Source: Methanosarcina barkeri 3
GTDB taxonomy: Archaea; Halobacteriota; Methanosarcinia; Methanosarcinales; Methanosarcinaceae
Reading direction: 5' to 3'
Assembly: GCF_000970305.1 (NCBI RefSeq)
Contig: NZ_CP009517.1
Location: 1,426,001-1,490,000 of the forward strand
Length of the DNA stretch: 64,000 nucleotides
This document shows positions 54,285 through 62,923 of this stretch, one piece after another. The notes under the pieces were generated by a model. That model ran no database searches and was not told where the DNA came from. It worked only from the letters and a program-made list of their open reading frames with translations. A program made the translations under genes and the position numbers. Each line of letters starts with the position of its first letter. The stretch's first letter is position 1.

Positions 54285-54813
54285 AACTTTGAAGATTCCA
54301 AAGAGTTTAGAAGGAGCCCATCGCAGGGCCTTTTGATAAAAGTGTTCTTTTCCTTTTGGGGAAGTTTCTGATTTAAGTGAACCCTTCTTCACGTTCATTT
54401 CAGTTAAAATATATTTCTTCGGCCGGCGGACACTGGGATCTTCCCCAAACAAGGTTGTAAAATCAAAGTGAGATAGAAAAAACACTGTTTTTTAGAGTTA
54501 AAAATGATCAGATTTAAAAGGAGCCCTTCGCAGGGCCTTTTTGATAAAAGTGATCTTTTCCTTTGTGGGGATTTTCTGATTGAAGTGGACCCTTCTTCAC
54601 GTTCATTTCAGTTATAATATATTTCTCTGGCCGGCGGACTGCTAAAATCTTCCCCAAACACATTTGTAAAATTAAAGTGAGATTGAAAACCCGCGAATTT
54701 TCTGAATTTAAAGGAGTTTAGGAGGAGCCCTTCGAAGGGCCTTTTTTATAAAAGTGATCTTTTCCTTTGGGAGATTTTGTGATTGAAGGTGAAATTCTCT
54801 TCACGTTCATTTC
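54285..54813 (+). repeat. ~205-bp intergenic repeat, three tandem units
   Basis: Hairpins at 54315, 54521 and 54723, spaced 206 and 202 bp. Sequence order in each: GGAGCCC/GGGCC hairpin with T-run, AAAAGTGATCTTTTCC, GGGGATTTTCTGATTGAAG, TTCACGTTCATTTCAG, TTATAATATATTTCT, GGCCGGCGGAC. The third unit ends at TTCACGTTCATTTC where the istA remnant begins. Confidence 0.93.
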
Positions 54814-55056
54814 TTTAATTTCCGGATATAGGCGAGCAGTATAGGGACCTTCTTTGAGTTTTTCAAGAATGTAAGGTTTGAAAGGATCAAGCTTGCTTTC
54901 TCTTCCAGGACGTTTCTGGGGTTCAGGCAAGGTTTTCGGTCGAAGGTATTTCCTCACAGTTTTTCTGTCAAAACCTGTTTGTCTGACGATTTCACTTATG
55001 CTAAAGCCTTGTGAATACAAATCTCGTATCAATAGCCATTCCTTCGTTTTCAGCAT
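54814..55056 (-). pseudogene. istA: IS21-type transposase istA remnant (5' end only)
   Basis: About 80 residues: MLKTKEWLLIRDLYSQGFSISEIVRQTGFDRKTVRKYL is the N-terminal helix-turn-helix of IstA, then GPYTARLYPEIKE. Right there the reading frame passes into the 205-bp repeat. The DDE catalytic domain and istB are missing. Either recombination between repeats deleted the rest, or the repeat inserted. Confidence 0.8.
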
Positions 55057-55258
55057 TATTTATGATCCTAGAGCTTTTCTCAAGGATTGGAAATAGAGGA
55101 ATTTTAATCCGGCTAAAATGAGGAATTATTCACCGGCATTGACATCAAACTGAGGTTATAGATTTCGCTGGAAAATCCAGGGAAATGTGACAAGTTAATA
55201 TACAATTTTTCCCGTTCCGGAAAAAGTTTGGAACCTTTCAAGACTATCTGAATAGTTA

Positions 55259-55826
55259 CTATTTATCTTTAAATACCTTCATAAAAATTGTCTTTTCGGA
55301 TATTATACTCTCGACGTTGACCCCATACGTGTTAAAAACACTTTCGGATGTTGTTAAACATAGTTTAGAATTATTAAGGCTCAGACTATGAGTTAGCACC
55401 AACATATAGTAGTCACCATTATCCTTGTAGTTTACTGTATCAAACAAATGTGATGCTCTAAAAACAATCGTTAGCCCATCTATAACTTCCTTTAGACTGC
55501 ATTCCTTAAGAGACTTCTGAAGGAAGAACTCTACTACACTTTCTATGGGCTTATTTTGGGTCACATACCCCTTAAACCGCTCAAGATTAACAGTTTCTAT
55601 TAGTATTTAAAGTCTCTTTTTGGACACAACATACCGCATCTATCGATTCCCAAATCAGCCAAATATTTTGTTTAATCGTTAATTTCGGACATTGTTTTGA
55701 ATTGTTTTCCAGACACTCCAATGCTAGTTCCAAGGCTTTTTGCTGTGTTTCAAATTTTTCTCCGTATTTTTTTAATAATATCCAATGTTTCTCTGAAATT
55801 GTGGTAGCAATGCGATGCTTTTTCAA
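55259..55826 (-). pseudogene. Ribbon-helix-helix-type regulator split by a frameshift
   Basis: Two adjacent leftward frames seem to be one gene. The first (55826-55587) starts at a TTG with GAGGTG 6 nt upstream: KKHRIATTISEKHWILLKKY looks like a ribbon-helix-helix N-terminus. It ends early after QKETLNT. The second frame takes up with LIETVNLERFKGYVTQNKPIE and ESVVEFFLQKSLKECSLKEV to a stop at 55259. Shift point about 55595-55605. I recall similar long proteins of this layout in Methanosarcina, but do not know a function. Programmed shifting or two separate genes are less likely. Confidence 0.58.
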
Positions 55827-55937
55827 ATTAAACACCTCATTGACCAAATGTCATGCACATCTTATTTTTTATGTACGCGCTGACTGTACGATATGCAGCT
55901 AGCATATTTGTACATGTGTATACATGATTAGCTATAT

Positions 55938-55959
55938 TCACAGCAAAAGATTGCTGTGA
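55938..55959. promoter_or_regulatory. Inverted repeat between divergent genes
   Basis: TCACAGCAA, AAGA, TTGCTGTGA: a perfect 9-bp inverted repeat in the 206-bp divergent region, 74 bp before the 241-aa gene and 112 bp before the RHH-like gene. Operator or hairpin. Confidence 0.5.
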
Positions 55960-56032
55960 GAATTGAATCCTTGATGTAAAAAAACAGAAAACACGTAAAG
56001 AAATATAAAATATATATGAAGGGGGTAAACAA

Positions 56033-56758
56033 ATGGATTACAACTTAACCATTACTATAGACGAAGATAGTTTACGGGACCTACATAATAATTTATTTAA
56101 ATTGTATGTTTTTAAAGGTTCCATAGTTGATAATGGTAAAGGTGCACCTCTTGTCTGGCAGTGCTACGGTAGTAAGGAATATCACTCTGGATCCATAATA
56201 GGTTGGAATGAAAAATACTCAGCATTTATTTCAACACAAGAAATTGCTGACAAAACGACCTTCGTGAGTGAAAGTACCAAGGACATACTTTTAGGTAGGA
56301 AAGTGACTATTGATTCGTCGGGTACCTTATCTCAGCCATCCGATGGGCAGCCGGGTTGTATCCAAATCAATAATAGTACCGCTGATACAGATTATACGTG
56401 TGGGATTTGTCAGCAAGATGGAAATAGTAAAATGGTTCCAATGTGTGCTTTTCCTGTACTTCGCGGTACGCAGGATACAATAATACCAATTGAAAAAATC
56501 GCTATATATTTCGCAACAGAGACCATAAACACAGGCTCAGTAAAGGAATCTGCAGCAGGCAAGGGCATTGTTATTGATCTAACTGATTTAAAAAACCGCA
56601 CCGCATCCTACGCTCTGGGAAAAGGATGGAAAGTTGAAGATGGGGGAGAAGGAGTAACCTTTGAACCTAACGCCGATTTGAGCAGTTTACTAATCACTGT
56701 AAAATCCACGGCAGAGATAAAGAAACTAGCCCAAGAAAGAATTGCCCGCAAAATTTAA
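56033..56758 (+). CDS. Hypothetical protein, 241 aa
   Basis: A strong RBS (GGGGGT, 6-7 nt) and a TATA-like AAATATATATGA upstream make it a real gene. It begins with LTITIDEDSLRDLHNNLFKLYVFKG and has PLVWQCYGSKEYHSGSIIGWNEKYSAFIS, beta-rich without a signal peptide or membrane span. Five cysteines (residues 40-150). Not recognised. The next gene, 102 aa, follows after 225 bp with its own RBS. The pair lies in a stretch free of the 205-bp repeat. Confidence 0.68.
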   Translation: MDYNLTITIDEDSLRDLHNNLFKLYVFKGSIVDNGKGAPLVWQCYGSKEYHSGSIIGWNEKYSAFISTQEIADKTTFVSESTKDILLGRKVTIDSSGTLSQPSDGQPGCIQINNSTADTDYTCGICQQDGNSKMVPMCAFPVLRGTQDTIIPIEKIAIYFATETINTGSVKESAAGKGIVIDLTDLKNRTASYALGKGWKVEDGGEGVTFEPNADLSSLLITVKSTAEIKKLAQERIARKI

Positions 56759-56983
56759 CGCGATTGTTTGTAGGCAGCTACTTACATTTAGATATAAAAA
56801 AGTTCAAAAATTAATTAACTCATAAGTTTAACGTGACTGTTTGTAAGCAGCCTGCTTATTTTTCTGCAAATTCAAAGTAAAATTTTTAGATACTGTATTA
56901 CATTGGATTAGTGACTTCCTAAAATTAATATCTTAGAAAAAAAACATGGAATTATTAATAAACTTAGAAAGGAGTTTTTAACT

Positions 56984-57292
56984 ATGACATCCGCCAGCAT
57001 CGAGACCATAAGGAGGATGATTAATAATGCAGATGCGTGTACAAACACAAGCATAGAAATAAGAAATGAAAAACCTCAAGCAGATACATGGTATTATATG
57101 GCGTATACTACATATCAGAATACACAATATACTTTTGCAATACATTATCATCCTGATCATAGAAAAAATTGGCTTCATGCTAAAGAAGATTCAGCTACTC
57201 ACCCAGACCAGAACGTACCAATTCCTGCTGGTAACACATGGTTTCAATGGCTATGTGGTGCGTCACCGTCATTTCGAAAAAAGGAATGTTAG
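56984..57292 (+). CDS. Hypothetical protein, 102 aa
   Basis: RBS AAAGGAG 9 nt before the ATG. TWYYMAYTTYQNTQYTFAIHYHPDHRKNW is rich in aromatic residues and histidine. No membrane segment. The family is not recognised. It could work with the preceding gene, since both are orphan, short and on the same strand, but there is no overlap. Confidence 0.6.
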   Translation: MTSASIETIRRMINNADACTNTSIEIRNEKPQADTWYYMAYTTYQNTQYTFAIHYHPDHRKNWLHAKEDSATHPDQNVPIPAGNTWFQWLCGASPSFRKKEC

Positions 57293-57885
57293 AGCCTTAA
57301 TTTGGGATTAATATAAAAATGAGTATTCTTGTTCATTAGTGGGAGATAGGAGTTTATAAGAGCTTGCCTTGAAATTATTCTCACTCTTTTTTAATTCTTG
57401 ATATTAGTGTTTTATCCCAAAATTATTTCGCCTTTTTAATTTCTTTTATTATAGTTATATCTCGTATACAGATGGCACATTGTTCTATTTCAACTTTGGA
57501 TTTGTTTAATTTTTCATGGTCATTCAGTAGCACCAAAATGGAATTGAAATTTGCTCAACGTTTAATCTTTTGCGGTGCCTGCTATTGAATCGTATACTGA
57601 ACTTTCAAATGGTTTTGAGTCTGCGAAATAATTTAGGGATAAAACAATTTGAAGATCTTTAAGTTTACAAGATTTTTGTTTTTAAGCTAATTAAGAAAAG
57701 GCCGGTCTCCTTTGTCGACCGGTGAGAGCCCGGAGTATAAAATTAGATATTAAAAATGTAATCTGCTTATAAGAAAATCCGATAGCTTGCTTCCAGCAAA
57801 TAATAAAAAAAGAAAAAACGGTTGAAGAAATTAATATTAAACCAAAAGAGTAGCCTATTCCTAAAGGAACAGACAAATCACTAAC
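57293..57885. other. Gap before the argG fragment
   Basis: About 590 bp with no gene. A hairpin CCGGTC/GACCGG at 57702-57722 lies some 165 bp downstream of the argG fragment's stop (leftward), and could be a leftover terminator. Confidence 0.5.
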
Positions 57886-58240
57886 TTATTTCTTATCCAT
57901 CACTTTCCTGTACATCCTCGCCTGGAACCCGTGATACTTCGCAAACCCTTCCGCATCCTTCTGGTCAATGGTCTGGCTGTCAAACGAAACCAGGTCCTCG
58001 GAATAGAGCGCATTCGGTGAGCTGCGGGCAAGGATCGTGAGGGCGCCTTTGTAGAGCTTCACTTTCACTGTGCCTGTAACCCTTTCCTGGGACTTGTCGA
58101 TAAAGGCGTTCAGGTCGGCATAAAGCGGCTCGTCCACAAGACCGTAATAGGCAAGTTCGGACCACTGGTCGTCCACGATCTTCTTGAACTTGAGTTCGCT
58201 GCGGGTCAGGACGAGTTTCTCGAGGTCGGCGTGGGCTGTG
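57886..58240 (-). pseudogene. argG: 3' fragment of argininosuccinate synthase (argG)
   Basis: About 117 codons of the C-terminal third: [63 protein letters not shown]. It starts abruptly at 58240 from AT-rich DNA and lacks the ATP- and citrulline-binding N-terminal domain. Its G+C content is clearly higher than that of its surroundings, as for a core gene. It is a duplicated or transferred fragment; the complete gene must be elsewhere. Confidence 0.88.
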
Positions 58241-58449
58241 ATATGAAATAAAAATTAGTTTCAGGATAGTTCTTAGTAGTATATAGATATCTTGAGGATA
58301 ATTTTAACTTCTGCTAAATTTAAATAAATATATCTAATTGTACCTTAAATAGTTTATATACGGAAGATTTAAGATATTCTATAACTCAAAAATAAGTAAG
58401 GAAAATTATCTATTCACAATAAATCCATCTTCTGTGAGGGGGCAGAGTA

Positions 58450-58842
58450 TTGGATGAAGAACTGAAATCCAAAATTCTAATAATTTTAACAATACTAGTT
58501 TTTGGCTACGGTTTTTATTTAAGTCTTGATGATGAATATGTTTTTGGAGCTTCCGTATCAGATGAATCTGTTTTCGAGGTCAACCTGACCACTGATGTTA
58601 AATATAAGTTTTTAATTGACGGTGGACTTCTTGGTGGCCCTTTGCATCTCGATGTTACAATAAGCAAAGGTTCTTACGTTCCTTTTGATGAAAGCTTTAA
58701 GACGGATCCTACGGATACATATAAGGTTTATTATCCTTATGAGCCGATGTTTACAGTAAAAGAAAATGGTACTTATCAGGTCCATGTCAATCCAGGTAGT
58801 TCTGGATCGTGTGATATTGCAATTTTTGACACGCACGGTTAA
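58450..58842 (+). CDS. Membrane-anchored exported hypothetical protein, 130 aa
   Basis: TTG start with GAGGGGGC 9-10 nt upstream; the ATG 4 nt later is out of frame. Residues 7-26 (SKILIILTILVFGYGFYLSL) form one membrane span; the rest (about 100 residues, beta-rich, ending NPGSSGSCDIAIFDTHG) would lie outside the cell. The tail resembles the end of a beta-sandwich such as an emp24- or PPC-like domain, but this is weak. Function unknown. Confidence 0.62.
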   Translation: MDEELKSKILIILTILVFGYGFYLSLDDEYVFGASVSDESVFEVNLTTDVKYKFLIDGGLLGGPLHLDVTISKGSYVPFDESFKTDPTDTYKVYYPYEPMFTVKENGTYQVHVNPGSSGSCDIAIFDTHG

Positions 58843-58879
58843 ACTATTTAAAAATATATAGTTACTTTACATAAATAAT

Positions 58880-59300
58880 TGTAATTCAGAAAAAGAAAAA
58901 TTGAAAAAACTGTGATTTTTTTCAGATTTTGCAGGAGCCCTTCGCAGGGCCTTTTTGAAAAAAGTGATCTTTACCTTCTTGGGGAAGTTCTTCTGATTGA
59001 GGTGAGCCCTTCTTCACGTTCAATTCATTTAAAATATATTTCTCCGGCCGGCGGACTGCTGGAATCTACCCCGAGTACATTCGTAGATATTGAAAAACTG
59101 AAAGCCTGTGAGTTTCCTGGATGTAAAGGAGTTTAGAAGGAGCTCTTCGCAGGGCCTTTTTACTAAAAGTGATCTTTTTCCTTTTGGGGAGGTTTTTCTG
59201 ATTGAGGTGAGCCCTTCTTCACATTCACTTCAGTTTTAATATATTTTTCCTGCCAGCGGACTGCTTAAATCTTCCCCAAATACGTTTGTCAAGAAAATAT
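58880..59300 (+). repeat. ~205-bp intergenic repeat, two tandem units
   Basis: Hairpins GGAGCCCTTCGCAGGGCCTTTTTG (58934) and GGAGCTCTTCGCAGGGCCTTTTTAC (59139), 205 bp apart. The end, AATACGTTTGTCAAGAAAATATAG, is the same as that in front of the other 107-aa gene. Confidence 0.93.
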
Positions 59301-59320
59301 AGCTGAAAAACTTGATTTTA

Positions 59321-59644
59321 TTACTTTGCTCTCCGTGCTAGAAAGGTAGAACTGTCTCCGAGATGAAACCTGAACTCTCCTTCCAGTAAGTCTTTTTCTT
59401 TTATTCTGACCCAACCACTACCAAAGACATGGTCACACTCATCAGTTCCTTCCCAGGTGAATTCGAATCTTTTGCCATCAGCATAATCAATGATCTTTCC
59501 ATCTATATCACCATAAACTAAACCAAATTGAAAATGTCCCATGTTGTATGGCTCTATCACAATGTAAGCCTGAACTTCCATATTGAAATAATCCTCATCC
59601 CATAATTCCATCTCATAAATGTGCCACGTCCCTGTGAAGTCCAT
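59321..59644 (-). CDS. Conserved hypothetical protein, 107 aa, copy B
   Basis: Over 90% identical to the gene at 52965, with the same length when started at 59644; the frame remains open for 16 codons upstream but that part is not shared in frame. Differences include ITIEPDN to IVIEPYN and KKF to KRF, conservative changes that point to a coding gene under selection. The left and right repeat flanks match those of copy A. Confidence 0.78.
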   Translation of the reverse strand: MDFTGTWHIYEMELWDEDYFNMEVQAYIVIEPYNMGHFQFGLVYGDIDGKIIDYADGKRFEFTWEGTDECDHVFGSGWVRIKEKDLLEGEFRFHLGDSSTFLARRAK

Positions 59645-59714
59645 ATTCTTGATTCTCTTTCCTTGAATAAAAACATCGCTATACAATATCATAAACTTGA
59701 AATTTGAGGAGACT

Positions 59715-59915
59715 ATTAATTCGGTAAATTGCAGATTTAAAAGGAGCCCTTCGCAGGGCCTTTTTGCTAAAAGTGATCTTTCCCTTTTTGGGGATTTTTC
59801 TGACTGAAAGTGAACTACTCTTCACGTTCATTTCAGTTTTAATATATTTTTCCGGCCGGCGGACTGCTTAATCTTCCCCGAATACGTTTGTTAAGAAAAG
59901 AAAATTTGGATTTTG
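59715..59915 (+). repeat. ~205-bp intergenic repeat
   Basis: GCAGATTTAAAAGGAGCCCTTCGC start, hairpin at 59744, AATATATTTTTCCGGCCGGCGGAC, ending CCGAATACGTTTGTTAAGAAAAG before the 424-aa gene. Confidence 0.9.
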
Positions 59916-59972
59916 AATTTACTGAAAAAACGGCACAGGGCCAAAGATTACCTTTGCAGTATATTTTTAACT

Positions 59973-61247
59973 TTATCCTTGATCATTTTCTGAGGCAATT
60001 GCTAAAACATTCGTATATATTCCTCTTTTAAGATATTTGCTAAGTCCGTCTCCTATATTTTCTTCAGTATCATATTTAGTAGGCAATTTCAGGTGAAGAT
60101 TTTTATACAAATCAAAGCGATACAGATCAAAGGTAGAGCGTAAGAGATTAGCATAAACTGAAGCTAAGTCAAGTAACTTTTCATATAACACGTGCCTAAT
60201 AAATAAATAGCCTATCAGAAATATTATTAAGACAAGGGGAAGTAGTTTAGAATAAATTAGAGGGTTGTTATACAACATTGAGAAGATTAGGCTGAGTGCT
60301 ATACCCCATATAACTGTATATATAGTTGTAAATGATATGTTCAAAATCTTTTTTTCGTCTAGTAAGTATGTAAAAAACAAATAGCCTATTACAAACATTA
60401 TTCCTCCTAGAGATAGAAGAACTAGAAGCACTATAGAAGGAGTTAGACTGCTTAAACGAATATTTGAGAAAATTAGGCTTATTAGTATACCCCAAATAAC
60501 TGTAGCTCCAATACTCCAAATAATAATCCTCGTATTTTTGTATACCTCTTCTAGAACCGAATTATGTAAGTTTCTCGCATTATCTGGTAAAACCATCCAT
60601 AAACGAGGCCATACAGTAAATGTTTCGAGACCATAACGGATGTTTGGATATTCTTCTGCGGCACGTAATAAGTTTCCTAAGCGAGTAGGAAGAAGAGTAT
60701 CTCTATCAACAGGATAATTATCGAGATAATCGTCTAGTTTAATGAGTTCTTTACGCAATTTAATTTCATCTTTAATTTCATTTTTCTCTGTACTTTCATT
60801 ATTTTTTTGGTTTCCTTGTAATTTATCGTAACCTTGTAATTTATCGTAACCTTGTAATTTATCGTAACCTTGTAATTTATCGTAATCTTTGTAAAACTGT
60901 TCTTCTTTATCTTTTAATTCCTTTTTTATTCTCCCAGTTAATTTGGAAGATATATAAGTATCATTCCAATAATATCCCTCTAAAAGGCGAAAAAAGGGTA
61001 TCTGAAACCATTCGACAATTGCGCTTGATAAAATGATAAGTAAAGATCCGCCTACAACTAAAAATACTCCCTGTCCAAGACTGATTTCATTAAAAAACCT
61101 ATATAGGTATTCCCAGTCCCATCCTACGTTTATGAGTATTAAAAGTGCAGTAATTCCCCAAAATAAAAAACTTGGAGGAGAAAGTATTTTTTTCTTCCAT
61201 TCTTCCGATAAATTATCGGAAACGATTCCCAAATAATTTTGAAACAT
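59973..61247 (-). CDS. Multi-span membrane protein of unknown function, 424 aa
   Basis: Two N-terminal spans (about 28-45 and 60-80), then a cytosolic charged region with four direct copies of the hexapeptide GYDKLQ (18-bp repeat at 60825-60890), then the conserved-looking block LPTRLGNLLRAAEEYPNIRYGLETFTVWPRLWMVLPD, and four more spans (about 245-265, 272-300, 310-330 and 335-358). The block is familiar from hypothetical membrane proteins of actinobacteria and others, but no function is known to me. A zinc-ribbon gene precedes it by 59 bp on the same strand and may be co-transcribed. Confidence 0.7.
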   Translation of the reverse strand: MFQNYLGIVSDNLSEEWKKKILSPPSFLFWGITALLILINVGWDWEYLYRFFNEISLGQGVFLVVGGSLLIILSSAIVEWFQIPFFRLLEGYYWNDTYISSKLTGRIKKELKDKEEQFYKDYDKLQGYDKLQGYDKLQGYDKLQGNQKNNESTEKNEIKDEIKLRKELIKLDDYLDNYPVDRDTLLPTRLGNLLRAAEEYPNIRYGLETFTVWPRLWMVLPDNARNLHNSVLEEVYKNTRIIIWSIGATVIWGILISLIFSNIRLSSLTPSIVLLVLLSLGGIMFVIGYLFFTYLLDEKKILNISFTTIYTVIWGIALSLIFSMLYNNPLIYSKLLPLVLIIFLIGYLFIRHVLYEKLLDLASVYANLLRSTFDLYRFDLYKNLHLKLPTKYDTEENIGDGLSKYLKRGIYTNVLAIASENDQG

Positions 61248-61306
61248 TTTAATTTTCCATTGAGTTTATTTATCGTATACTTTGCTGATCTGTCTCAATT
61301 AAATTT

Positions 61307-61624
61307 TCAAAGATTTTCGCCTTTTTTTGGCACGAGCGGCACAAGTTCTGTGTTATCAAAGATGCACCGTTGGCCTTTTACGCGCTGCTTTACTATTCTA
61401 TTACATGATGGGCAGCGGACTAAATCACCCATAGGTATGAATCTTGTTCTGTTTCCTTGAGGGCCTCTTTCTCCATATTCTATACTACTCTCTACTGAAT
61501 AAAGACGCATTAATTTCGTCTCATCTTTTTTTGTTTTTACTGGAGCAAATTCTTTCCGGTCTTTTGAGGTTTCTTCCCCGGTGTTTCCATTTTCAGAACT
61601 ACTATTACTTGAATTAATTACCAA
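61307..61624 (-). CDS. Hypothetical protein with partial zinc-ribbon motif, 105 aa
   Basis: TTG start with GAGG upstream. The N-terminal 40 residues are Ser/Asn/Lys-rich and disordered; then FIPMGDLVRCPSCNRIVKQRVKGQRC with CPSC and a single later Cys, an incomplete four-Cys ribbon. Probably soluble. Located just upstream of the membrane protein gene on the same strand. Confidence 0.58.
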   Translation of the reverse strand: MVINSSNSSSENGNTGEETSKDRKEFAPVKTKKDETKLMRLYSVESSIEYGERGPQGNRTRFIPMGDLVRCPSCNRIVKQRVKGQRCIFDNTELVPLVPKKGENL

Positions 61625-61769
61625 AATTTCAACAACCTCATTGGCTGATTTATGGAATTACATATTTTTTTTCATTAATGTTTATTTTTTTAAACCATTT
61701 ATGATATACAACAAGAAAATATATATCCTTTTCATGCATCTTCGATTAAGTGAGGAAGTAGGAAAAATG

Positions 61770-62650
61770 AAAGTGAAAAACAGAGGTTTTCCAGATTTAA
61801 AAAAATTTATAAGGAGTCCTACGTAGGGCCTTTTTGATAAAAGTGATCTTTCTCTTTGGGGATTTCGTGATTGAAGTGGACCCTTCTTCACGTTCATTTC
61901 AGTTTTAATATATTTCTCCGGCTGGCGGACTGCTGAAATCTTCCCCAAACAAGGTTGTAAAATCAAAGTGAGAGTGAAAAACAGAGGTTTTTCAGAGTTA
62001 AAAGAACCAGATTTATAAGGAGCCCTTCGAAGGGCCTTTTTGACAAAAGTGATCTTTCCTTTTTGGGGAGAACTTTCTAATTTAAGTGAACTTCTTATCA
62101 CGTATATTTCAATTAAAATATATTTCTCTGGCTGGCGGACTGCTGGAATCTTCACCGAAAACGTTTGTAAAATCAAAGTTAAATCGAAAGCTCGTGAACT
62201 TTGAAGATTCCAAAGAGTTTAGAAGGAGCCCTTCGCAGAGCCTTTTTGATAAAATTGATCTTTACCTTTTTGGGGATTTTGTGATTGAAGTGGACCCTTC
62301 TTCACGTTCATTTCAGTTTTAATATATTTCTTCGGCCGGCGGTCTGATGGAATCTTCCCCAAACATGGTTGTAAAATTAAAGTGAGATTGAAAAACCGTG
62401 ACTTTAGCAGATTTAAACTGAGTTTAGAAGGAGCCCTTCGCAGGGCCTTTTTGCTAAAAGTGATCTTTCCCTTTGTGGGGATTTTGTGATTGAAGTGGAC
62501 CCTTCTTCACGTTCAACTCAGTTAAAATATATTTTTCCGGCTGGCGGTTTACTGAAATGCTGAAAGCTCCCTCGAATATGTTAAGAAAAGCAGAATTGAA
62601 AACCTGAGAGCTTTTGCAGATTTATAAGGAGTGCCTTGCAGAGCTGATTG
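61770..62650 (+). repeat. ~205-bp intergenic repeat, four and a half tandem units
   Basis: Longest array seen: hairpins at 61813, 62019, 62225, 62430 and a degraded one near 62628, with spacing 206, 206, 205 and 198 bp. Hairpin arms vary (GGAGTCCTACGTAGGGCC; GGAGCCCTTCGAAGGGCC) while remaining mostly paired. False leftward frames of up to 164 codons run through it. Confidence 0.94.
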
Positions 62651-62923
62651 TTTTATTTGTCAGTAATTTTTCAGGAAGATCATTCATTGTTATCCTTTTT
62701 TTCTATTGAGTGACGTCAGCGTTTTTATAAAAAATTGTTTTAATAAGGAATTATGTGTTTATTATTAGTAATAGCTGATTTAAAAATCTTTTTTAGGCTT
62801 TATTAATAATGATATCCCGTTAAATTTCGAAAAGATATTATATATTGTTTGTATTTTTTTAATGTTGATTACTTTAATCTTTAAAAGTTGATCCCAATAA
62901 CGATTGCCAAGTGAGGTAATACT
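62651..62923 (+). promoter_or_regulatory. Upstream region of the last gene
   Basis: AT-rich; AAAAGATATTATATATTG (62830-62847) is the best TATA-box candidate, about 80 bp before the start codon. RBS GAGGTAA at 62913. Confidence 0.35.

Noticed and set aside
49999-62176. Several leftward frames of 60-164 codons that contain the peptide MNVKKG or MNVKRI
   Set aside because: They all lie within the 205-bp repeat, read the same DNA in drifting frames, differ widely in length and end, and lack ribosome binding sites. They are repeat read-through.
43325-62650. Integron-type attC sites as explanation for the repeat
   Set aside because: The repeat sits on both sides at variable points of the unit, has no consistent inverted core sites at gene ends, and no tyrosine integrase gene is seen in the window.
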